64,000 bases of DNA from Pseudomonas cedrina subsp. cedrina (GCF_001983175.1 NZ_MNPW01000001.1:310001-374000); one strand, 5' to 3'; numbered from the stretch's first letter, positions 37,321 through 49,400 are shown. The notes: a model not told the origin generated them from the sequence alone. Made by a program: numbers and translations.

Positions 37321-38390
37321 AAGGCTAGATCCTCAGGTGTGAATGTCATCTTGAATGAACGATAGGGAGCGAAGTCGCTTGGTTTCATTCCCTGCATCTC
37401 GGTCAACCGGCCAATGTTCTTGACCGCTGCAACCGCCGAACTGTCGAACGAACCGTCACCACTGGACTTGGCCACGCTGACCGAGGTCACCGTACCGTCC
37501 GGCAACATGCCGATCTGCAGCACTACTGTCATGCCTTTGCGTGCCGAAGGTGGACGTGTCCAACCTTCCGCTGCCCGCGCCCGAATCAGGTCGTCGAAAC
37601 TGCCCGCTACTTCATCGCCCTGCTCGTCGGCCAAGGCTTGCTGACGCTGAGGCGTGTCGGAAAGCAAGTCTGCCAAGGCCTGGGCCTTCTTCTCTTCGGC
37701 GGATTTGCGCGCTGCTTCCTGGGCCTTTTTCTTGGAGGCGTCGGCGGCAGCTTTCTTCTTCGCGTCTTCGGCGATTTTCTTCTTCGCCTCGTCTGCTTCA
37801 GCTTTTTTCTTGGCGTCTTCGGCGGCTTTCTTCTTCGCGTCTTCGACTATTTTCTTCTTGGCGTCTTCAGCGGCCTTTTTCTTGGCCTCTTCTTCGGCAG
37901 CTTTCTTGGCTTCTTCTTCAGATTTCTTCTTGGCTATATCAGCCAATTGTTTCTCTTCGGCTTTTTTAGCTTCGGCAGCCTTCTCGGACTTCTTGGCTTC
38001 ATCAGCCTTTTTCGCCTCGTCGGCCTTCTTCGCTTCGTCAGCCTTTTTCGATTCCTCGGCCTTTTGAGCCGCCTCTTCTTTCTTTTGTTCCGCAGCAGCC
38101 TTCACCGCTTCCTGCTCGACCTTCTTCTGTTCCATCTGTTCGACTTCAGTCTGGCGCGCAGCCGACTTCTGGGCCTCACCCGCAATCTTCTGATTGGTCT
38201 GGGTGGTGGCCTGACTTTTCGATTTCAGCTGATACAGGGTCGCCTGCACGATCGGCTTGGCTGGCGGCAGGTCCGGGGTCATGGCAAAGCTGACGAACAG
38301 CATGCCAAACACCAGGACGTGCAGGGCAATTGCCCAGACGCTAGGCCAGAAGAAGCTTTCCGAGGCGGACGGCTCTCGCTGTTGGTGCAT
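37317..38390 (-). CDS. tolA: Tol-Pal energy-transducing protein TolA
   Basis: 357 aa. One N-terminal transmembrane helix (about 15-35), a long Lys/Ala/Glu-rich helical domain with many [16 protein letters not shown] repeats (about 60-240), and a globular C-terminal domain that contacts TolB. It transmits the proton-motive force from TolQR. The repeat domain produces long shadow ORFs on the other strand. Start overlaps the tolR stop by one base. Confidence 0.96.
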   Translation of the reverse strand: MHQQREPSASESFFWPSVWAIALHVLVFGMLFVSFAMTPDLPPAKPIVQATLYQLKSKSQATTQTNQKIAGEAQKSAARQTEVEQMEQKKVEQEAVKAAAEQKKEEAAQKAEESKKADEAKKADEAKKADEAKKSEKAAEAKKAEEKQLADIAKKKSEEEAKKAAEEEAKKKAAEDAKKKIVEDAKKKAAEDAKKKAEADEAKKKIAEDAKKKAAADASKKKAQEAARKSAEEKKAQALADLLSDTPQRQQALADEQGDEVAGSFDDLIRARAAEGWTRPPSARKGMTVVLQIGMLPDGTVTSVSVAKSSGDGSFDSSAVAAVKNIGRLTEMQGMKPSDFAPYRSFKMTFTPEDLAL

Positions 38391-38851
38391 CAGGGCGCCT
38401 CGGTAATCAGGCCAACGTTACCCACGCCGGCCTTCTGCAGCCCGCCCATGGCGCCCATGACGGAACCGTAGTCGACCGATTTGTCACCGCGGATGAACAC
38501 CTGGGTGTGCTTGCCGCCTTCGGTGCCGGAGCGGATGATCTTGGTCACGGCATCGGTCATCTGCGGCAAGGTCATGGCCTTGTCCTGCTGTTTCTGGGTA
38601 TCGACTTCGCTGCCAAGGTTCCAGTAATAGGTCTTGTCAGCCTTGATCGAAATGGTCAGGACCTGGGTGTTGTTGTCCTGCGGCAAGGCTTCGCTGGAAA
38701 CCTTGGGCAGATCAACTTTCACGCCCTGATTGAGCATCGGCGCGGTCACCATGAAGATGACAAGCAGTACCAGCATCACGTCGATGTAGGGCACTACGTT
38801 CATCTCGGCGACCGGCTTGCGCTTTTTGCGAGCTCGAGCGATTAAAGCCAT
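38390..38851 (-). CDS. tolR: Tol-Pal proton-channel subunit TolR
   Basis: 153 aa ExbD/TolR protein with a single N-terminal membrane helix; the proton-path aspartate is in VVPYIDVMLVLLVIFMV. With TolQ it harvests the proton gradient to drive TolA. It is 14 bases after tolQ. Confidence 0.96.
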   Translation of the reverse strand: MALIARARKKRKPVAEMNVVPYIDVMLVLLVIFMVTAPMLNQGVKVDLPKVSSEALPQDNNTQVLTISIKADKTYYWNLGSEVDTQKQQDKAMTLPQMTDAVTKIIRSGTEGGKHTQVFIRGDKSVDYGSVMGAMGGLQKAGVGNVGLITEAP

Positions 38852-38865
38852 TGGGAATTACCTGC

Positions 38866-39561
38866 TTATTCTTCGCTGGTGTGCACTTTACGGTGCAGGA
38901 TCGCCTGGAATTCATCGGCGAAGGTGTAGTAACGGCTGATCAACGTTTCGCTGGTTGCGGCAAAACGGTTGTAGGCAATTACTGCGGGGATAGCAGCGAA
39001 CAGGCCGATCGCGGTGGCGATCAGGGCTTCGGCAATACCCGGGGCCACGGTGGCGAGGGTGGCTTGCTGGGCCTGGGCCAGGCCACGGAAGGAGTTCATG
39101 ATCCCCCACACGGTACCGAACAGGCCGATGTACGGGCTCACGGAACCGACGGTGGCGAGGAACGGCAGGCTCTGCTCAAGTTTCTCTTCTTCGCGGGAGA
39201 TGGCGACGCGCATGGCGCGGGCTACACCTTCCATCACCGCTTCCGGATCGACGCCTGGCTGCTGGCGCAGACGGGAGAACTCCTTGAAGCCGGCACGGAA
39301 GATCTGCTCGACGCCCGAATCCGGGTCGGGGTTGCTGCCGGCCTGGCGATACAGCTTGGACAGGTCGATACCCGACCAGAAGCGCTCTTCAAAGCTCTCC
39401 AGGGCACGTCGACCGGCACGCAGCAGGTTGCTGCGCTGAAAAATCATGACCCAAGAGGTAACCGATGCGGCTACCAGGGTCAGCATCACCAGTTGAACCA
39501 CGATACTGGCATTGCTGACCAGGCTCCACATGGAGGAATGGTCGACGACGGTAGGTTCCAC
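38866..39561 (-). CDS. tolQ: Tol-Pal proton-channel subunit TolQ
   Basis: 231 aa ExbB/TolQ/MotA-type protein with three transmembrane helices; conserved LPFLATVGSVSPYIGLFGTVWGIM in the second and GIAEALIATAIGLFAAIPAV in the third. It forms the pentameric channel with TolR. GTG start with AGGAG upstream, one base after ybgC ends. Confidence 0.96.
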   Translation of the reverse strand: MEPTVVDHSSMWSLVSNASIVVQLVMLTLVAASVTSWVMIFQRSNLLRAGRRALESFEERFWSGIDLSKLYRQAGSNPDPDSGVEQIFRAGFKEFSRLRQQPGVDPEAVMEGVARAMRVAISREEEKLEQSLPFLATVGSVSPYIGLFGTVWGIMNSFRGLAQAQQATLATVAPGIAEALIATAIGLFAAIPAVIAYNRFAATSETLISRYYTFADEFQAILHRKVHTSEE

Positions 39562-39562
39562 G

Positions 39563-40018
39563 CTAAATCTCCTGCTTTGATTGTTTACCCGCGCCGCTTA
39601 CGTCGGCAAAGGCCGCACGTAAAGCTTCGGGAATGGCCCGGGGTTTCAAGCTATTGGCGCGCACACAGGCCACCAGGAACTGCCCCTCACAGAGCAGCGT
39701 TGCATCCGTTGCCCGCCTGACCTGCTGCTTGAAACGCAGGCTGACACGGTTCAATTCAATTACTTCAGCGCTTACCAACAGCTCGTCGTCCAGCCGCGCC
39801 GGCGCGTGATACCGCGCCTCGCTGGAGTGCACGACGAATAACAGGTCCTCCCCTGCCAGCTCGGATTGGGCAAAGCCCAGTTCCCGTAGCCGCTCGGTTC
39901 GAGCCCGCTCCATGAACTTGAGGTAATTGACGTAATACACGATGCCGCCGGCATCGGTGTCCTCGTAATAAACGCGACAGCGATGTGCGAACGACTGATC
40001 CCCGTTTTGCGCGCGCAT
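39563..40018 (-). CDS. ybgC: Acyl-CoA thioesterase YbgC
   Basis: 151-aa hot-dog thioesterase. The motif [24 protein letters not shown] has the catalytic aspartate; the enzyme cleaves short acyl-CoA or acyl-ACP. It is the regular first gene of the tol-pal operon and is coupled to tolQ by a one-base gap. Confidence 0.95.
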   Translation of the reverse strand: MRAQNGDQSFAHRCRVYYEDTDAGGIVYYVNYLKFMERARTERLRELGFAQSELAGEDLLFVVHSSEARYHAPARLDDELLVSAEVIELNRVSLRFKQQVRRATDATLLCEGQFLVACVRANSLKPRAIPEALRAAFADVSGAGKQSKQEI

Positions 40019-40161
40019 ACTCTAGTGCTTACTCCTCAGGTTGCCAATCCGGCTGGGCAACTGTTTTTGCATTCTCGAAGACATTTCCTACGACTGAATG
40101 ACGACGCCAGACACTGGGACAGCACAAACCTCAGATAAATCATCCCACGTGGCAAATACCC

Positions 40162-40261
40162 TGTAGGAGCGAGCTTGCTCGCGAAGCACCTGAGCGCGCC
40201 GCGTACAACCAAACACACTGCGTCATCGTTGACGTTTTTCGCGAGCAAGCTCGCTCCTACA
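40162..40261. repeat. REPIN of the TGTAGGAGCGAGCTTGC type
   Basis: Inverted REPs at each end of 40162-40261, between ruvB and ybgC on the minus strand. It separates the ruv and tol transcription units. Confidence 0.9.
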
Positions 40262-40265
40262 TTTT

Positions 40266-41324
40266 TTAATCGTCCACTGCATCGAGGAATTCGTCTACCA
40301 CGGGCATCTCACCCAATCGTGACGGAATATTTAACCCGAAGTGCAGGTAGGCATGGCGCGTGACCACCCGGCCCCTGGGGGTGCGCATGATGTAGCCCTG
40401 CTGGATCAGGTACGGCTCCAGCACATCCTCGATGGTATGGCGCTCCTCGCTGATGGCTGCCGCCAAACTGTCGACGCCCACCGGGCCACCGTCGAACTTC
40501 TCGATCATGGTCAAGAGCAGGCGCCGATCCTGGTGATCGAAGCCATGCTCATCCACGTCCAGCAGGTTCAGGGCCAGGTCGGCCACGGCCTTGGTGATAT
40601 GCCCCTTGGCCCGCACTTCGGCGAAGTCGCGCACACGCCGCAGCAGGCGGTTGGCAATCCGCGGCGTACCGCGGGCGCGACGGGCGATTTCAAACGCGCC
40701 TTCCGGGTCCAGGGGCAAGCCGAGAATGCCCGCCGAACGACTGACGATGGTCGCAAGGTCTGCCGTGCTATAGAACTCCAGACGTTGAACAATGCCGAAA
40801 CGGTCTCGCAGCGGGTTGGTCAACATGCCCGCGCGCGTCGTGGCGCCCACCAACGTGAACGGCGGCAGGTCGAGCTTGATCGAGCGGGCCGCCGGGCCTT
40901 CGCCGATCATGATGTCGAGCTGGAAGTCTTCCATCGCCGGGTACAACACTTCCTCGACGATCGGCGAGAGCCGGTGGATTTCATCGATGAACAGCACGTC
41001 GTGGGGCTCGAGGTTGGTCAGCAACGCCGCCAAGTCACCGGGGCGTTCCAGCACCGGGCCGGAGGTGGACTTGATCGACACGCCCATTTCCTGGGCAATG
41101 ATGTTGGCCAGGGTGGTCTTGCCCAGGCCCGGCGGGCCGAAGATCAGCGTGTGATCCAGGGACTCGCTGCGCCCGCGCGCGGCCTGGATGAACAACTCCA
41201 TCTGCTCGCGCACGGTGGGCTGGCCAATGTAGTCGGCCAGGCTCAGGGGCCGGATGGCGCGGTCCTGGACTTCTTCACGGTCACGCGGGCCGGTGGCCGC
41301 GATCAGACGATCTGCTTCAATCAC
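40266..41324 (-). CDS. ruvB: Holliday junction DNA helicase RuvB
   Basis: 352-aa AAA+ motor. Walker [10 protein letters not shown] (63-71), Walker B LFIDEIH and a C-terminal winged helix ([13 protein letters not shown]). It drives branch migration with RuvA. GTG start directly follows the ruvA stop. The length is typical. It is the last gene of the ruv operon, next to a REPIN. Confidence 0.97.
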   Translation of the reverse strand: MIEADRLIAATGPRDREEVQDRAIRPLSLADYIGQPTVREQMELFIQAARGRSESLDHTLIFGPPGLGKTTLANIIAQEMGVSIKSTSGPVLERPGDLAALLTNLEPHDVLFIDEIHRLSPIVEEVLYPAMEDFQLDIMIGEGPAARSIKLDLPPFTLVGATTRAGMLTNPLRDRFGIVQRLEFYSTADLATIVSRSAGILGLPLDPEGAFEIARRARGTPRIANRLLRRVRDFAEVRAKGHITKAVADLALNLLDVDEHGFDHQDRRLLLTMIEKFDGGPVGVDSLAAAISEERHTIEDVLEPYLIQQGYIMRTPRGRVVTRHAYLHFGLNIPSRLGEMPVVDEFLDAVDD

Positions 41325-41936
41325 TTAAATCATTCCCTTCAGGGCGCGGCGGATCATGTCTTCACTGCTCAGGTTTTTGTCCTTGATGGCCGATACGGCC
41401 TTGCTCGCTTCCTGCGGCTTGTAGCCCAGGGAGATCAACGCACTGACCGCATCGCTCTCGGCGCTGGCGACCTGGCCCGCCGGCATATCCGGCTGGTTCG
41501 GCACCAGGGCAAACATGCTCGGCACCACTTCCCAGGCCTTGAAGCGGTCCTTGAGTTCCACCAGCAGGCGCTCGGCGGTCTTCTTGCCGACGCCCGGCAC
41601 CTTGGTCAGCGCCGAGGTATCCTGGGCCGACACGGCCCGCACCAGCTCATCCACTTCCAGGCTCGACATCAAGGCCAGGGCCAGTTTCGGCCCTACGCCA
41701 TTGAGGCGGATCAGCTCGCGAAAGAAGTCGCGGTCGCGCTTGCCAATGAAGCCATAGAGTAGTTGCGCGTCTTCGCGCACCACCAGATGGGTGTGCAGTG
41801 TTATCGGCTCGCCGACCGACGGTAGGCGATACAAGGTGGTCATGGGCACTTCCAGCTCATACCCCAACCCATTTACATCCAGAATCAGGTGCGGCGGCTG
41901 TTTCTCAGCCAGGGTGCCGCGCAAGCGTCCAATCAC
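41325..41936 (-). CDS. ruvA: Holliday junction DNA helicase RuvA
   Basis: 203 aa. N-terminal OB fold ([31 protein letters not shown]), two helix-hairpin-helix motifs ([14 protein letters not shown] and [18 protein letters not shown]) and a C-terminal domain that touches RuvB. It binds four-way junctions as a tetramer. GTG start. It lies 68 bases after ruvC. Confidence 0.97.
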   Translation of the reverse strand: MIGRLRGTLAEKQPPHLILDVNGLGYELEVPMTTLYRLPSVGEPITLHTHLVVREDAQLLYGFIGKRDRDFFRELIRLNGVGPKLALALMSSLEVDELVRAVSAQDTSALTKVPGVGKKTAERLLVELKDRFKAWEVVPSMFALVPNQPDMPAGQVASAESDAVSALISLGYKPQEASKAVSAIKDKNLSSEDMIRRALKGMI

Positions 41937-42004
41937 GGTTCAGATCCTTAAAGCTTGGGGGTCAGAACAGGGCCTGACCGGAAATAACGATTGCGCTGAT
42001 GCTA

Positions 42005-42529
42005 TCAGAGACGCAGGCGCCCGCCACGACTGCGTGCCGTGCCGAGGCCGTGGGGCAGCAGGCTGGAACGGGTGTGCGCATGGCAAATGGCGATGGCCAG
42101 AGCGTCGGAGGCGTCGATCTGCGGTTTTGACGTGAGCTTGAGCATGTGCATGACCATCATCTGCACCTGCTCTTTATTCGCCGCACCCGTGCCGACCACC
42201 GCCTGCTTGACCTGGGTCGCGGTGTATTCGGCGATTTCCATGCCCTCCTCCGCGCCGGCGACAATGGCGGCGCCACGGGCCTGGCCAAGCTTCAAGGCCG
42301 AGTCGGCATTCTTGGCCATGAACACCTTTTCGATGCCCATGGTGATCGGCCCATAGGTCTGGATCACTTCACGCACGCCGCGATAGACGATCTGCAGGCG
42401 CTCGGCCAACTCGCCCGCACCGGTGCGTATGCAGCCCGAGGCGACGTAGATGCAGCCGCGCGGGGTCTGTTGCACCACGCCAAAACCGGTGATGCGCGAA
42501 CCGGGGTCGATACCTAGGATTAAAGTCAT
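42005..42529 (-). CDS. ruvC: Crossover junction endodeoxyribonuclease RuvC
   Basis: 174 aa. The N-terminal [15 protein letters not shown] motif has the first catalytic aspartate; [23 protein letters not shown] and the [12 protein letters not shown] segment add the remaining acidic residues. It cuts Holliday junctions symmetrically. A REPIN separates it from yebC upstream. Confidence 0.97.
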   Translation of the reverse strand: MTLILGIDPGSRITGFGVVQQTPRGCIYVASGCIRTGAGELAERLQIVYRGVREVIQTYGPITMGIEKVFMAKNADSALKLGQARGAAIVAGAEEGMEIAEYTATQVKQAVVGTGAANKEQVQMMVMHMLKLTSKPQIDASDALAIAICHAHTRSSLLPHGLGTARSRGGRLRL

Positions 42530-42566
42530 AACGCCTGCAAGAAGGGTGGAGACACATAAAACCCTG

Positions 42567-42653
42567 TGGGAGCTGGCTTGCCTGCGATAGCGGTGTGTCA
42601 GTGAAAAAATCTATTTCTGATACACCGCTATCGCAGGCAAGCCAGCTCCCACA
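42567..42653. repeat. REPIN between ruvC and yebC
   Basis: REP beginning TGTGGGAGCTGGCTTGCC at 42567 faces an inverted copy ending at 42653; the inner segments (GCGATAGCGGTGT / ACACCGCTATCGC) are also complementary, giving a long stem. Confidence 0.92.
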
Positions 42654-42670
42654 TTGGATCTCTATTGCGC

Positions 42671-43417
42671 TTAAGAGAGTTGCTCGGCTACGGATTCCGG
42701 GATATCGGCATTGGAATACACGTTCTGCACATCATCCAGGTCTTCAAGCATATCCAACAGCTTCAACACCTTCTGCGCACCGTCCAGGTCCAACTCGGCA
42801 CTGGTGGTCGGCAGCATCACGATTTCCGCGTCGGTGCCCTTGAACCCAGCAGCCTCAAGGGCGTTACGCACGGCATAAAAGCTGGCGAACGAGGTAAACA
42901 CATCGACGGAGCCGTCTTCGTTGGTCACCACGTCGTCGGCATCGGCCTCCATCGCCGCTTCCATCAGCGCGTCTTCATCGGTGCCCGGCGCGAAGGATAT
43001 CTGCCCCTTGCGTTCGAACAGGTAGGCCACCGAACCATCGGTGCCGAGGTTGCCGCCGCACTTGCTGAACGCATGGCGAACGGCCGCTGCGGTACGGTTG
43101 CGGTTGTCGGTCATGCATTCGACCATCACCGCCACGCCGCCCGGGCCGTAGCCTTCGTAGGTCAGCTCGACCATGTCATCGGTATCGGCGGCGCCGGCGC
43201 CACGGGCCACGGCACGGTCGATGATGTCGCGGCTCATGTTGGCGCCAAGCGCCTTGTCCAGCGCCAGGCGCAGACGCGGGTTGGAACCCGGGTCACCACC
43301 GCCCTGGCGGGCTGCGACGGTCAGCTCGCGGATCCACTTGGTGAAGATCTTGCCTTTCTTGGCATCCTGACGCTCTTTGCGGTGCTTGATGTTCGCCCAC
43401 TTGGAATGGCCAGCCAT
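42671..43417 (-). CDS. yebC: YebC/PmpR family transcriptional regulator
   Basis: 248 aa, with the family start [27 protein letters not shown] and the central [21 protein letters not shown] motif. These proteins act as DNA-binding regulators (PmpR in P. aeruginosa quorum sensing), and recent work on related proteins links them to translation of proline-rich sequences. It sits between aspS and ruvC, the usual place. Confidence 0.94.
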   Translation of the reverse strand: MAGHSKWANIKHRKERQDAKKGKIFTKWIRELTVAARQGGGDPGSNPRLRLALDKALGANMSRDIIDRAVARGAGAADTDDMVELTYEGYGPGGVAVMVECMTDNRNRTAAAVRHAFSKCGGNLGTDGSVAYLFERKGQISFAPGTDEDALMEAAMEADADDVVTNEDGSVDVFTSFASFYAVRNALEAAGFKGTDAEIVMLPTTSAELDLDGAQKVLKLLDMLEDLDDVQNVYSNADIPESVAEQLS

Positions 43418-43484
43418 TACACAACTCCGAATTCTGTAGAAACCGTATCAATCCCGCAGGGCAGGATTTCCCTCTTTTAAACGC

Positions 43485-43512
43485 AAAGGCGCATCCGAAG
43501 ATGCGCCTTTTT
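43485..43512 (-). terminator. Hairpin terminator between aspS and yebC
   Basis: Stem AAAGGCGCATC / GATGCGCCTTT with loop CGAA; T-rich on both sides, better on the plus side. It would partly terminate aspS transcription before yebC. Confidence 0.8.
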
Positions 43513-43551
43513 GACTGCGTACAAACCTTATCGCGCTTTCACGCCGCAGCC

Positions 43552-45327
<1,776 letters not shown>

Positions 45328-45435
45328 GGTCGTGGTTTCACTTCTCGTAATTCGAAATTCGGTGGCAGGCCTGCCGCGTCACCGTACATTAAAGCAGGGG
45401 ACGGATAATGCAGGAGCCTGCGCGTAGAGTTCAAC

Positions 45436-45657
45436 TCAGTCTGCTTTGTCGCCGCCCGCCAGGTTCTTCTTCGAGCCGGTCTTGAAGTCGGTCTCGTACC
45501 AGCCGCTGCCACTCAGGCGAAAGCCCGGCATGGACAGCATCTTCTTGAGCTGCGGTGCCTGGCAGGCTGGGCAATCGACCAGCGGCGCTGCGCTGATCTT
45601 CTGGATGGCTTCCAATTGATGACCACAGGAAGCGCATTGATAGTCGTACATGGGCAT
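45436..45657 (-). CDS. FmdB-family zinc-ribbon protein
   Basis: 73 aa. The start MPMYDYQCASCGHQLEAIQ and CPACQAPQLKKMLSMPGF give a Cx2C...Cx2C zinc ribbon of the FmdB/CxxC_CXXC_SSSS type. Such proteins are regulators or assembly factors of unclear role. ATG 45657 gives the conserved N-terminus; the longer frame upstream is not protein-like. Usually found upstream of aspS, as here. Confidence 0.9.
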   Translation of the reverse strand: MPMYDYQCASCGHQLEAIQKISAAPLVDCPACQAPQLKKMLSMPGFRLSGSGWYETDFKTGSKKNLAGGDKAD

Positions 45658-45822
45658 GGCGATGTCTCGGCGATCAGATCGTAACTGCGTGCGCCACGCC
45701 TGCCCTTGGTCCGCGGCATGCGTAGCAAAGCGCGGGATTATATCTGGTAAATCGAGGCAGTGCAGCCGGCTTTCTGCCCGGGGCCCACGCCACGTGCGCG
45801 GGCCTGGGTATGCCACCGGCGA

Positions 45823-46167
45823 CTATCCCGGTGAACATGACGGTTCAAAGCGCCCTTTCAAGACGTGAACCACACAGACCACCCTGACCAACCCACTGAA
45901 GTTCTTCACTCCGCCATAGCGCAGGTGCACTTCCCGATCGACATAAGACAGCAACGCACTGACTGAACAGGCATTGATTTTGGCTATTTCCGTGAGGATA
46001 TTCCAATAGATCTGTTCCAGGCGCAGGCAAGTGGAAAACCCGTTGAGCCTCACCGACCGCGACAATGGCTTGGCCAACCCCATGTCGAACCCTTTTGCAA
46101 AGGGATCGTCCTTTACTTTGTGAAAACCACCGGTTTCCACCGCTCCGTTACCTACTGCGCGTGACAT
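45823..46167 (-). CDS. Ribbon-helix-helix domain protein (RHH_4 type)
   Basis: 114 aa. The core SVRLNGFSTCLRLEQIYWNILTEIAKIN...SVSALLSYVDREV...LVRVVCVVHVLKG matches the RHH_4 fold, with RLNGFST as the DNA-contacting strand. The first 35 residues are a variable extension. Likely a DNA-binding regulator of unknown target. GGAG ten bases before the ATG. Transcribed alone between dps and the zinc-ribbon gene. Confidence 0.8.
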   Translation of the reverse strand: MSRAVGNGAVETGGFHKVKDDPFAKGFDMGLAKPLSRSVRLNGFSTCLRLEQIYWNILTEIAKINACSVSALLSYVDREVHLRYGGVKNFSGLVRVVCVVHVLKGRFEPSCSPG

Positions 46168-46347
46168 ACACCTGACACTCCATTGCCAAACAGCCGCCCG
46201 TGGATTGTCCCACCGGGCAATGTCCCTATGGAACAGCAGTGCGAGAGCGGCAGCCAGAAGACGCGGAGTTGAAAGGCGTAGGACAACGCCAGGAAATGCG
46301 CGGAAACAAGCGAGCGGCGCCAGGACGGCGCCACTCTTGGCCTGCGT

Positions 46348-46821
46348 TTATTGGTTTTCGAGGAGCGAACGCAGCATCCACGCGGTTTTCTCGTGGACCT
46401 GCATACGCTGGGTCAGCAGATCGGCCGTCGGCTCATCGCTGACCTTGTCGAGCAGCGGGAAGATGCCGCGTGCGGTGCGGGTGACCGCTTCCTGGCCTTC
46501 GACCAGTTGCTTGATCATGTCCTCAGCGCTCGGCACGCCTGGCTCTTCCTTGATCGAGGAAAGGCGAGCATAGATCGAATAGGCACCGGGCGCGGGGAAA
46601 CCCAGGGCACGGATACGCTCGGCAATGGAGTCCACCGCCAGGGCCAGTTCGTTGTATTGCTCCTCGAACATCAGGTGCAGCGTACGGAACATGGGGCCCG
46701 TAACGTTCCAATGGAAGTTGTGGGTCTTCAGGTACAGTACGTAGGTATCGGAGAGCAGTCGCGAAAGCCCGTCGACGATGGATTTACGATCTTCTTCACT
46801 GATACCGATATCGATTGCCAT
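46348..46821 (-). CDS. dps: Dps-family ferritin-like DNA-protection protein
   Basis: 157 aa. The helix [42 protein letters not shown] has the inter-subunit ferroxidase ligands (His, His/Asp, Glu). Dps dodecamers oxidise iron with peroxide and protect DNA in stress. ATG 46821 is preferred because AAGGGGAT lies just upstream; a longer frame to 46851 lacks support. The N-terminus [11 protein letters not shown] is short, so DNA binding may be weak. Confidence 0.93.
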   Translation of the reverse strand: MAIDIGISEEDRKSIVDGLSRLLSDTYVLYLKTHNFHWNVTGPMFRTLHLMFEEQYNELALAVDSIAERIRALGFPAPGAYSIYARLSSIKEEPGVPSAEDMIKQLVEGQEAVTRTARGIFPLLDKVSDEPTADLLTQRMQVHEKTAWMLRSLLENQ

Positions 46822-47214
46822 GGTTATCCCCTTCAATTGACATGTATGCATTGATCAAGCGCAGGCCCACTCTAGCAAGAGTGCCGCCGATGCGCAGCCC
46901 GGCGCGGCAAATCGTCCCGGCGCGGCCGCTTCTGCCCAAGCGGGCAATAACCCCGCACGCCGCTTGAAAAGCCCGCACCTGTCTAGGACACGCGTTTTAC
47001 GCAGAAATGCCGTGGCTCTCGCAATACCCCGAAATGCTTGATTTGAGTAGGCACAGCCTTTGCTGTTAAATAGGCGGCGTGTCGTCGCCGTTACTTTCCG
47101 TGGCAGCGGCATAGGCTGATACCCCGCGCACGTGCCCAACGCCTCCCATTGTTCAGAAGCGAACCGTGCCAGTCAGCTCTTCCTTGTGATCCATCTTAAC
47201 GTGAGTTAATCAAA
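46822..47214. other. Gene-free region upstream of the membrane cold-shock gene
   Basis: 393 bases holding no credible gene. It contains divergent promoters for dps (minus) and the gene at 47215 (plus). A possible promoter for the latter is TTGAGT-N17-TTAAAT at 47043-47071, which would leave a 5' leader of about 135 bases, similar to other cold-shock genes. Confidence 0.4.
47043..47071 (+). promoter_or_regulatory. Possible promoter of the membrane cold-shock gene
   Basis: TTGAGT and TTAAAT spaced by 17 bases. Low specificity; given as the best visible pair. Confidence 0.3.
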
Positions 47215-47817
47215 ATGTTGAAAATCGTCCACCTGCTAACGGGCGTTGCAGCGTTGCTGCTGTCCTTTATACCGAGCCTGCAACAGGGAAGTCCTCCCTA
47301 CCTGGAACAACACGACGCTCTGTACCTGGCCTTGTTCGGCCTTCTTAACCTGACGCTGGCACCGGTGATCCCTTACTGGAACAAAGGCACACGTCACCAA
47401 CTGCAAAACCTGGTCAGCGCACTGCTGGTGCTGACTGTTGTTGTTCAAACCCTCACCCTCCTGGCACCCATGCCTGAAGTCGGCGGCCACCCGGCCATCC
47501 TGCTCAGCCTGGTGATTGCTGTGGTCGCCATCGTTCTTCACCTGGCCATCAGCTTCTACCGTTCGTCACCTGCGACTTCGTCGCAAAGCTACGACATGAC
47601 CAACCGGGATACCGGTACCGTCAAGTGGTTCAACACGTCCAAGGGCTTCGGCTTTATTTCCCGCGATTCGGGCGACGATATCTTCGTCCACTTCCGGGCC
47701 ATCCGTGGCGAAGGCCATCGCGTCCTGGTGGAAGGCCAGCGCGTGGAGTTCTCCGTCATGAATCGCGACAAAGGCCTGCAAGCCGAAGACGTGATCGCTG
47801 CACTGCCGCGTCGCTGA
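47215..47817 (+). CDS. Membrane protein fused to a C-terminal cold-shock domain
   Basis: 200 aa. Residues about 1-118 form four hydrophobic helices (near 5-20, 34-54, 64-84, 95-115); residues 132-196 are a full cold-shock domain with GTVKWFN, RNP1 KGFGFI (143-148) and RNP2 IFVHF (156-160). The protein would hold an RNA-binding domain at the inner face of the membrane. Met128 could serve as an internal start for a free 73-aa CSD, but no ribosome binding site supports that. It ends at a strong terminator and stands alone. Related fusions occur in other pseudomonads; the function is unknown. Confidence 0.88.
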   Translation: MLKIVHLLTGVAALLLSFIPSLQQGSPPYLEQHDALYLALFGLLNLTLAPVIPYWNKGTRHQLQNLVSALLVLTVVVQTLTLLAPMPEVGGHPAILLSLVIAVVAIVLHLAISFYRSSPATSSQSYDMTNRDTGTVKWFNTSKGFGFISRDSGDDIFVHFRAIRGEGHRVLVEGQRVEFSVMNRDKGLQAEDVIAALPRR

Positions 47818-47835
47818 TACCCGCGCTCGCAGCCT

Positions 47836-47876
47836 AAAAAAAACCGCGATCCAGCGTTGCTGGGTCGCGGTTTTTT
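47836..47876. terminator. Bidirectional terminator
   Basis: Stem ACCGCGATCCAG / CTGGGTCGCGGT (one G-T pair) with A-run left and T-run right, between the cold-shock membrane gene and slyX. Confidence 0.92.
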
Positions 47877-47894
47877 ATGCGCGGCTATAAACCG

Positions 47895-48101
47895 TCAATA
47901 GTGGGGCGGCGGTGCTTCTTCTTCAGCCGTTTCGAATTGACCGCCCATTTCTTCCTGGCGCTTGAGCAGCGCAGTCATCTGCAATTGCAGGCGCTCTACC
48001 GCACGCTGTTGAGTGACGAGGATGTCATTGAGGGTCTCGATAGTGTCGTCCTGGAAGGCCAGGCGGCTTTCCAGGTCGGTGACGCGGTCTTGCAGGTCCA
48101 T
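47895..48101 (-). CDS. slyX: SlyX family protein
   Basis: 68 aa, almost entirely a coiled coil: [26 protein letters not shown] with the tail ending PPPHY, the SlyX C-terminal signature. Function is unknown. It follows the HIT gene by three bases. Confidence 0.93.
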   Translation of the reverse strand: MDLQDRVTDLESRLAFQDDTIETLNDILVTQQRAVERLQLQMTALLKRQEEMGGQFETAEEEAPPPHY

Positions 48102-48104
48102 GAT

Positions 48105-48530
48105 TCAACCCTGGGTAAAAATGAAATCGGCAGGCAACAGTTCACGCAGACGGGCGCGAATAGCGGCCACTTGTTCATCCGTATAAGACTGCGCCGGATG
48201 CTTGCCCCATACCGGCGCCGGCCAAGCGGCATCGTCGCGCTTGCGCACGATCACATGCACGTGCAACTGGCTGACCACATTGCCCAAGGCGCCAATGTTC
48301 ATCTTGTCGGCGCACAGGCCTTCATTGAGCAACTGGGCCAAGGCAGTGGTTTCTTGCCACAAGCGCTGCTGGTCGGTGACATCCAGCTGAAACACTTCGC
48401 TGATACCGTTGATTCGCGGCACCAGGATGAACCACGGGTAATTCGAGTCGTTGGACAGCAGCAGACGGCAGAGGGGGAAGTCCCCGATCGCCAGCGTGTC
48501 TTGTTGAAGGCGTTGATCTAAAGCGAACAC
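48105..48530 (-). CDS. HIT-family hydrolase
   Basis: 141 aa. The histidine triad is in QLHVHVIVRKRDDAAW; the FALDQRLQQDTLAIGDFPLCRLLL start is typical of this pseudomonad HIT group. HIT enzymes hydrolyse nucleoside phosphoramidates or dinucleotides. The GTG at 48530 is chosen since GGAG lies nine bases upstream and gives the usual N-terminus; an ATG at 48596 would add 22 unrelated residues. Confidence 0.85.
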   Translation of the reverse strand: MFALDQRLQQDTLAIGDFPLCRLLLSNDSNYPWFILVPRINGISEVFQLDVTDQQRLWQETTALAQLLNEGLCADKMNIGALGNVVSQLHVHVIVRKRDDAAWPAPVWGKHPAQSYTDEQVAAIRARLRELLPADFIFTQG

Positions 48531-49400
48531 CGCGGGCACTCCGTTCGGCAGGTCAGGTTCAAGCTGCAGCATACCTGCGATTGGCAGATGCTTCACGCAG
48601 GGCGACCGCTACCCAGGCGAGGCGCGGCGAAAAAACGCACCATTTCGAGACAAACGAATATTTCGGCTACGCTCAATCACCAGACTTGGGGCAAACAGCC
48701 GAAGGTTGGTCAAACCATCGCGACGAAACCCGCGACACAGAGGCCTCACGAAATGAGGCATTGGGCCATCAATGAGGCTCTGGAGCGGCAAGGGTACTGC
48801 ACCAAAATGACCCACATGTGCCTCTTGGAGATCCGTTAATACCCACTGGCCGGGGTGGACCGGTAACGTTTTGCCCGGTTCAAGGATTCAGGTACCACCA
48901 GACAGAGAAGGAAAGCGTGCATGGGACCCAAACCAATCGGCGTAAAAACCCCGTGCTTATGCGGTTTTCACGAATCCACGACGAATTTCACGAAAAAATG
49001 ACATTCAGTTTGCGCTTTGGGCACGCTTGCTGCATTCATCTCTGCAGCGTCGGCAACGGCACCGGAAGGAAGCAGGTGTTTCGCGATGAAAAACAGCAGC
49101 GGTTCAATGCGCACCAAGGAAGATTTCAAACGTTGGAAGTAACGTTTTTTTGCGTTCTTTTAACGCTATCGAAAACAGTATTGAAGTTGTCAGCCTCGGT
49201 ACAGTGAGGCTGTGAATTTGCGACATGGATATAGCAATCTACGACAAGCTCGTAAAGAAGCTGAAAGGAAAGTTGAGCACGTATCGCCAATATTGTCAGC
49301 GTGATATAACTTTGCGCCGACACAATAAAGAAAGAGCCGCCCAGACAAAAATACAGGTGGGACGGCAGTACTCTTCCTAAAACCAAAGGAGCAAATCACG
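48531..49400. other. Long gene-free region upstream of the porin gene
   Basis: About 870 bases without a credible gene. Its base composition falls toward the porin side; A-rich tracts occur near 49130-49160 and 49300-49350. Small hairpins (for example GCTGCA / TGCAGC around 49030) are present but no terminator, promoter or RNA gene can be named with confidence. AAAGGAG at 49386-49392 is the porin ribosome binding site. Confidence 0.4.

Noticed and set aside
37638..38471. 277-codon plus-strand ORF rich in Phe and Leu opposite tolA
   Set aside because: Mirror of the Lys/Ala/Glu repeat of TolA; looks like a membrane protein only by chance.
48921..49001. 26-codon ORF with GAAGGAAA upstream in the gap before the porin gene
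   Set aside because: Has a plausible ribosome binding site, but is too short and without any feature to tell it from chance.
48818..49207. 129-codon ORF upstream of the porin gene
   Set aside because: No ribosome binding site, unusual codon use and no recognisable motif.
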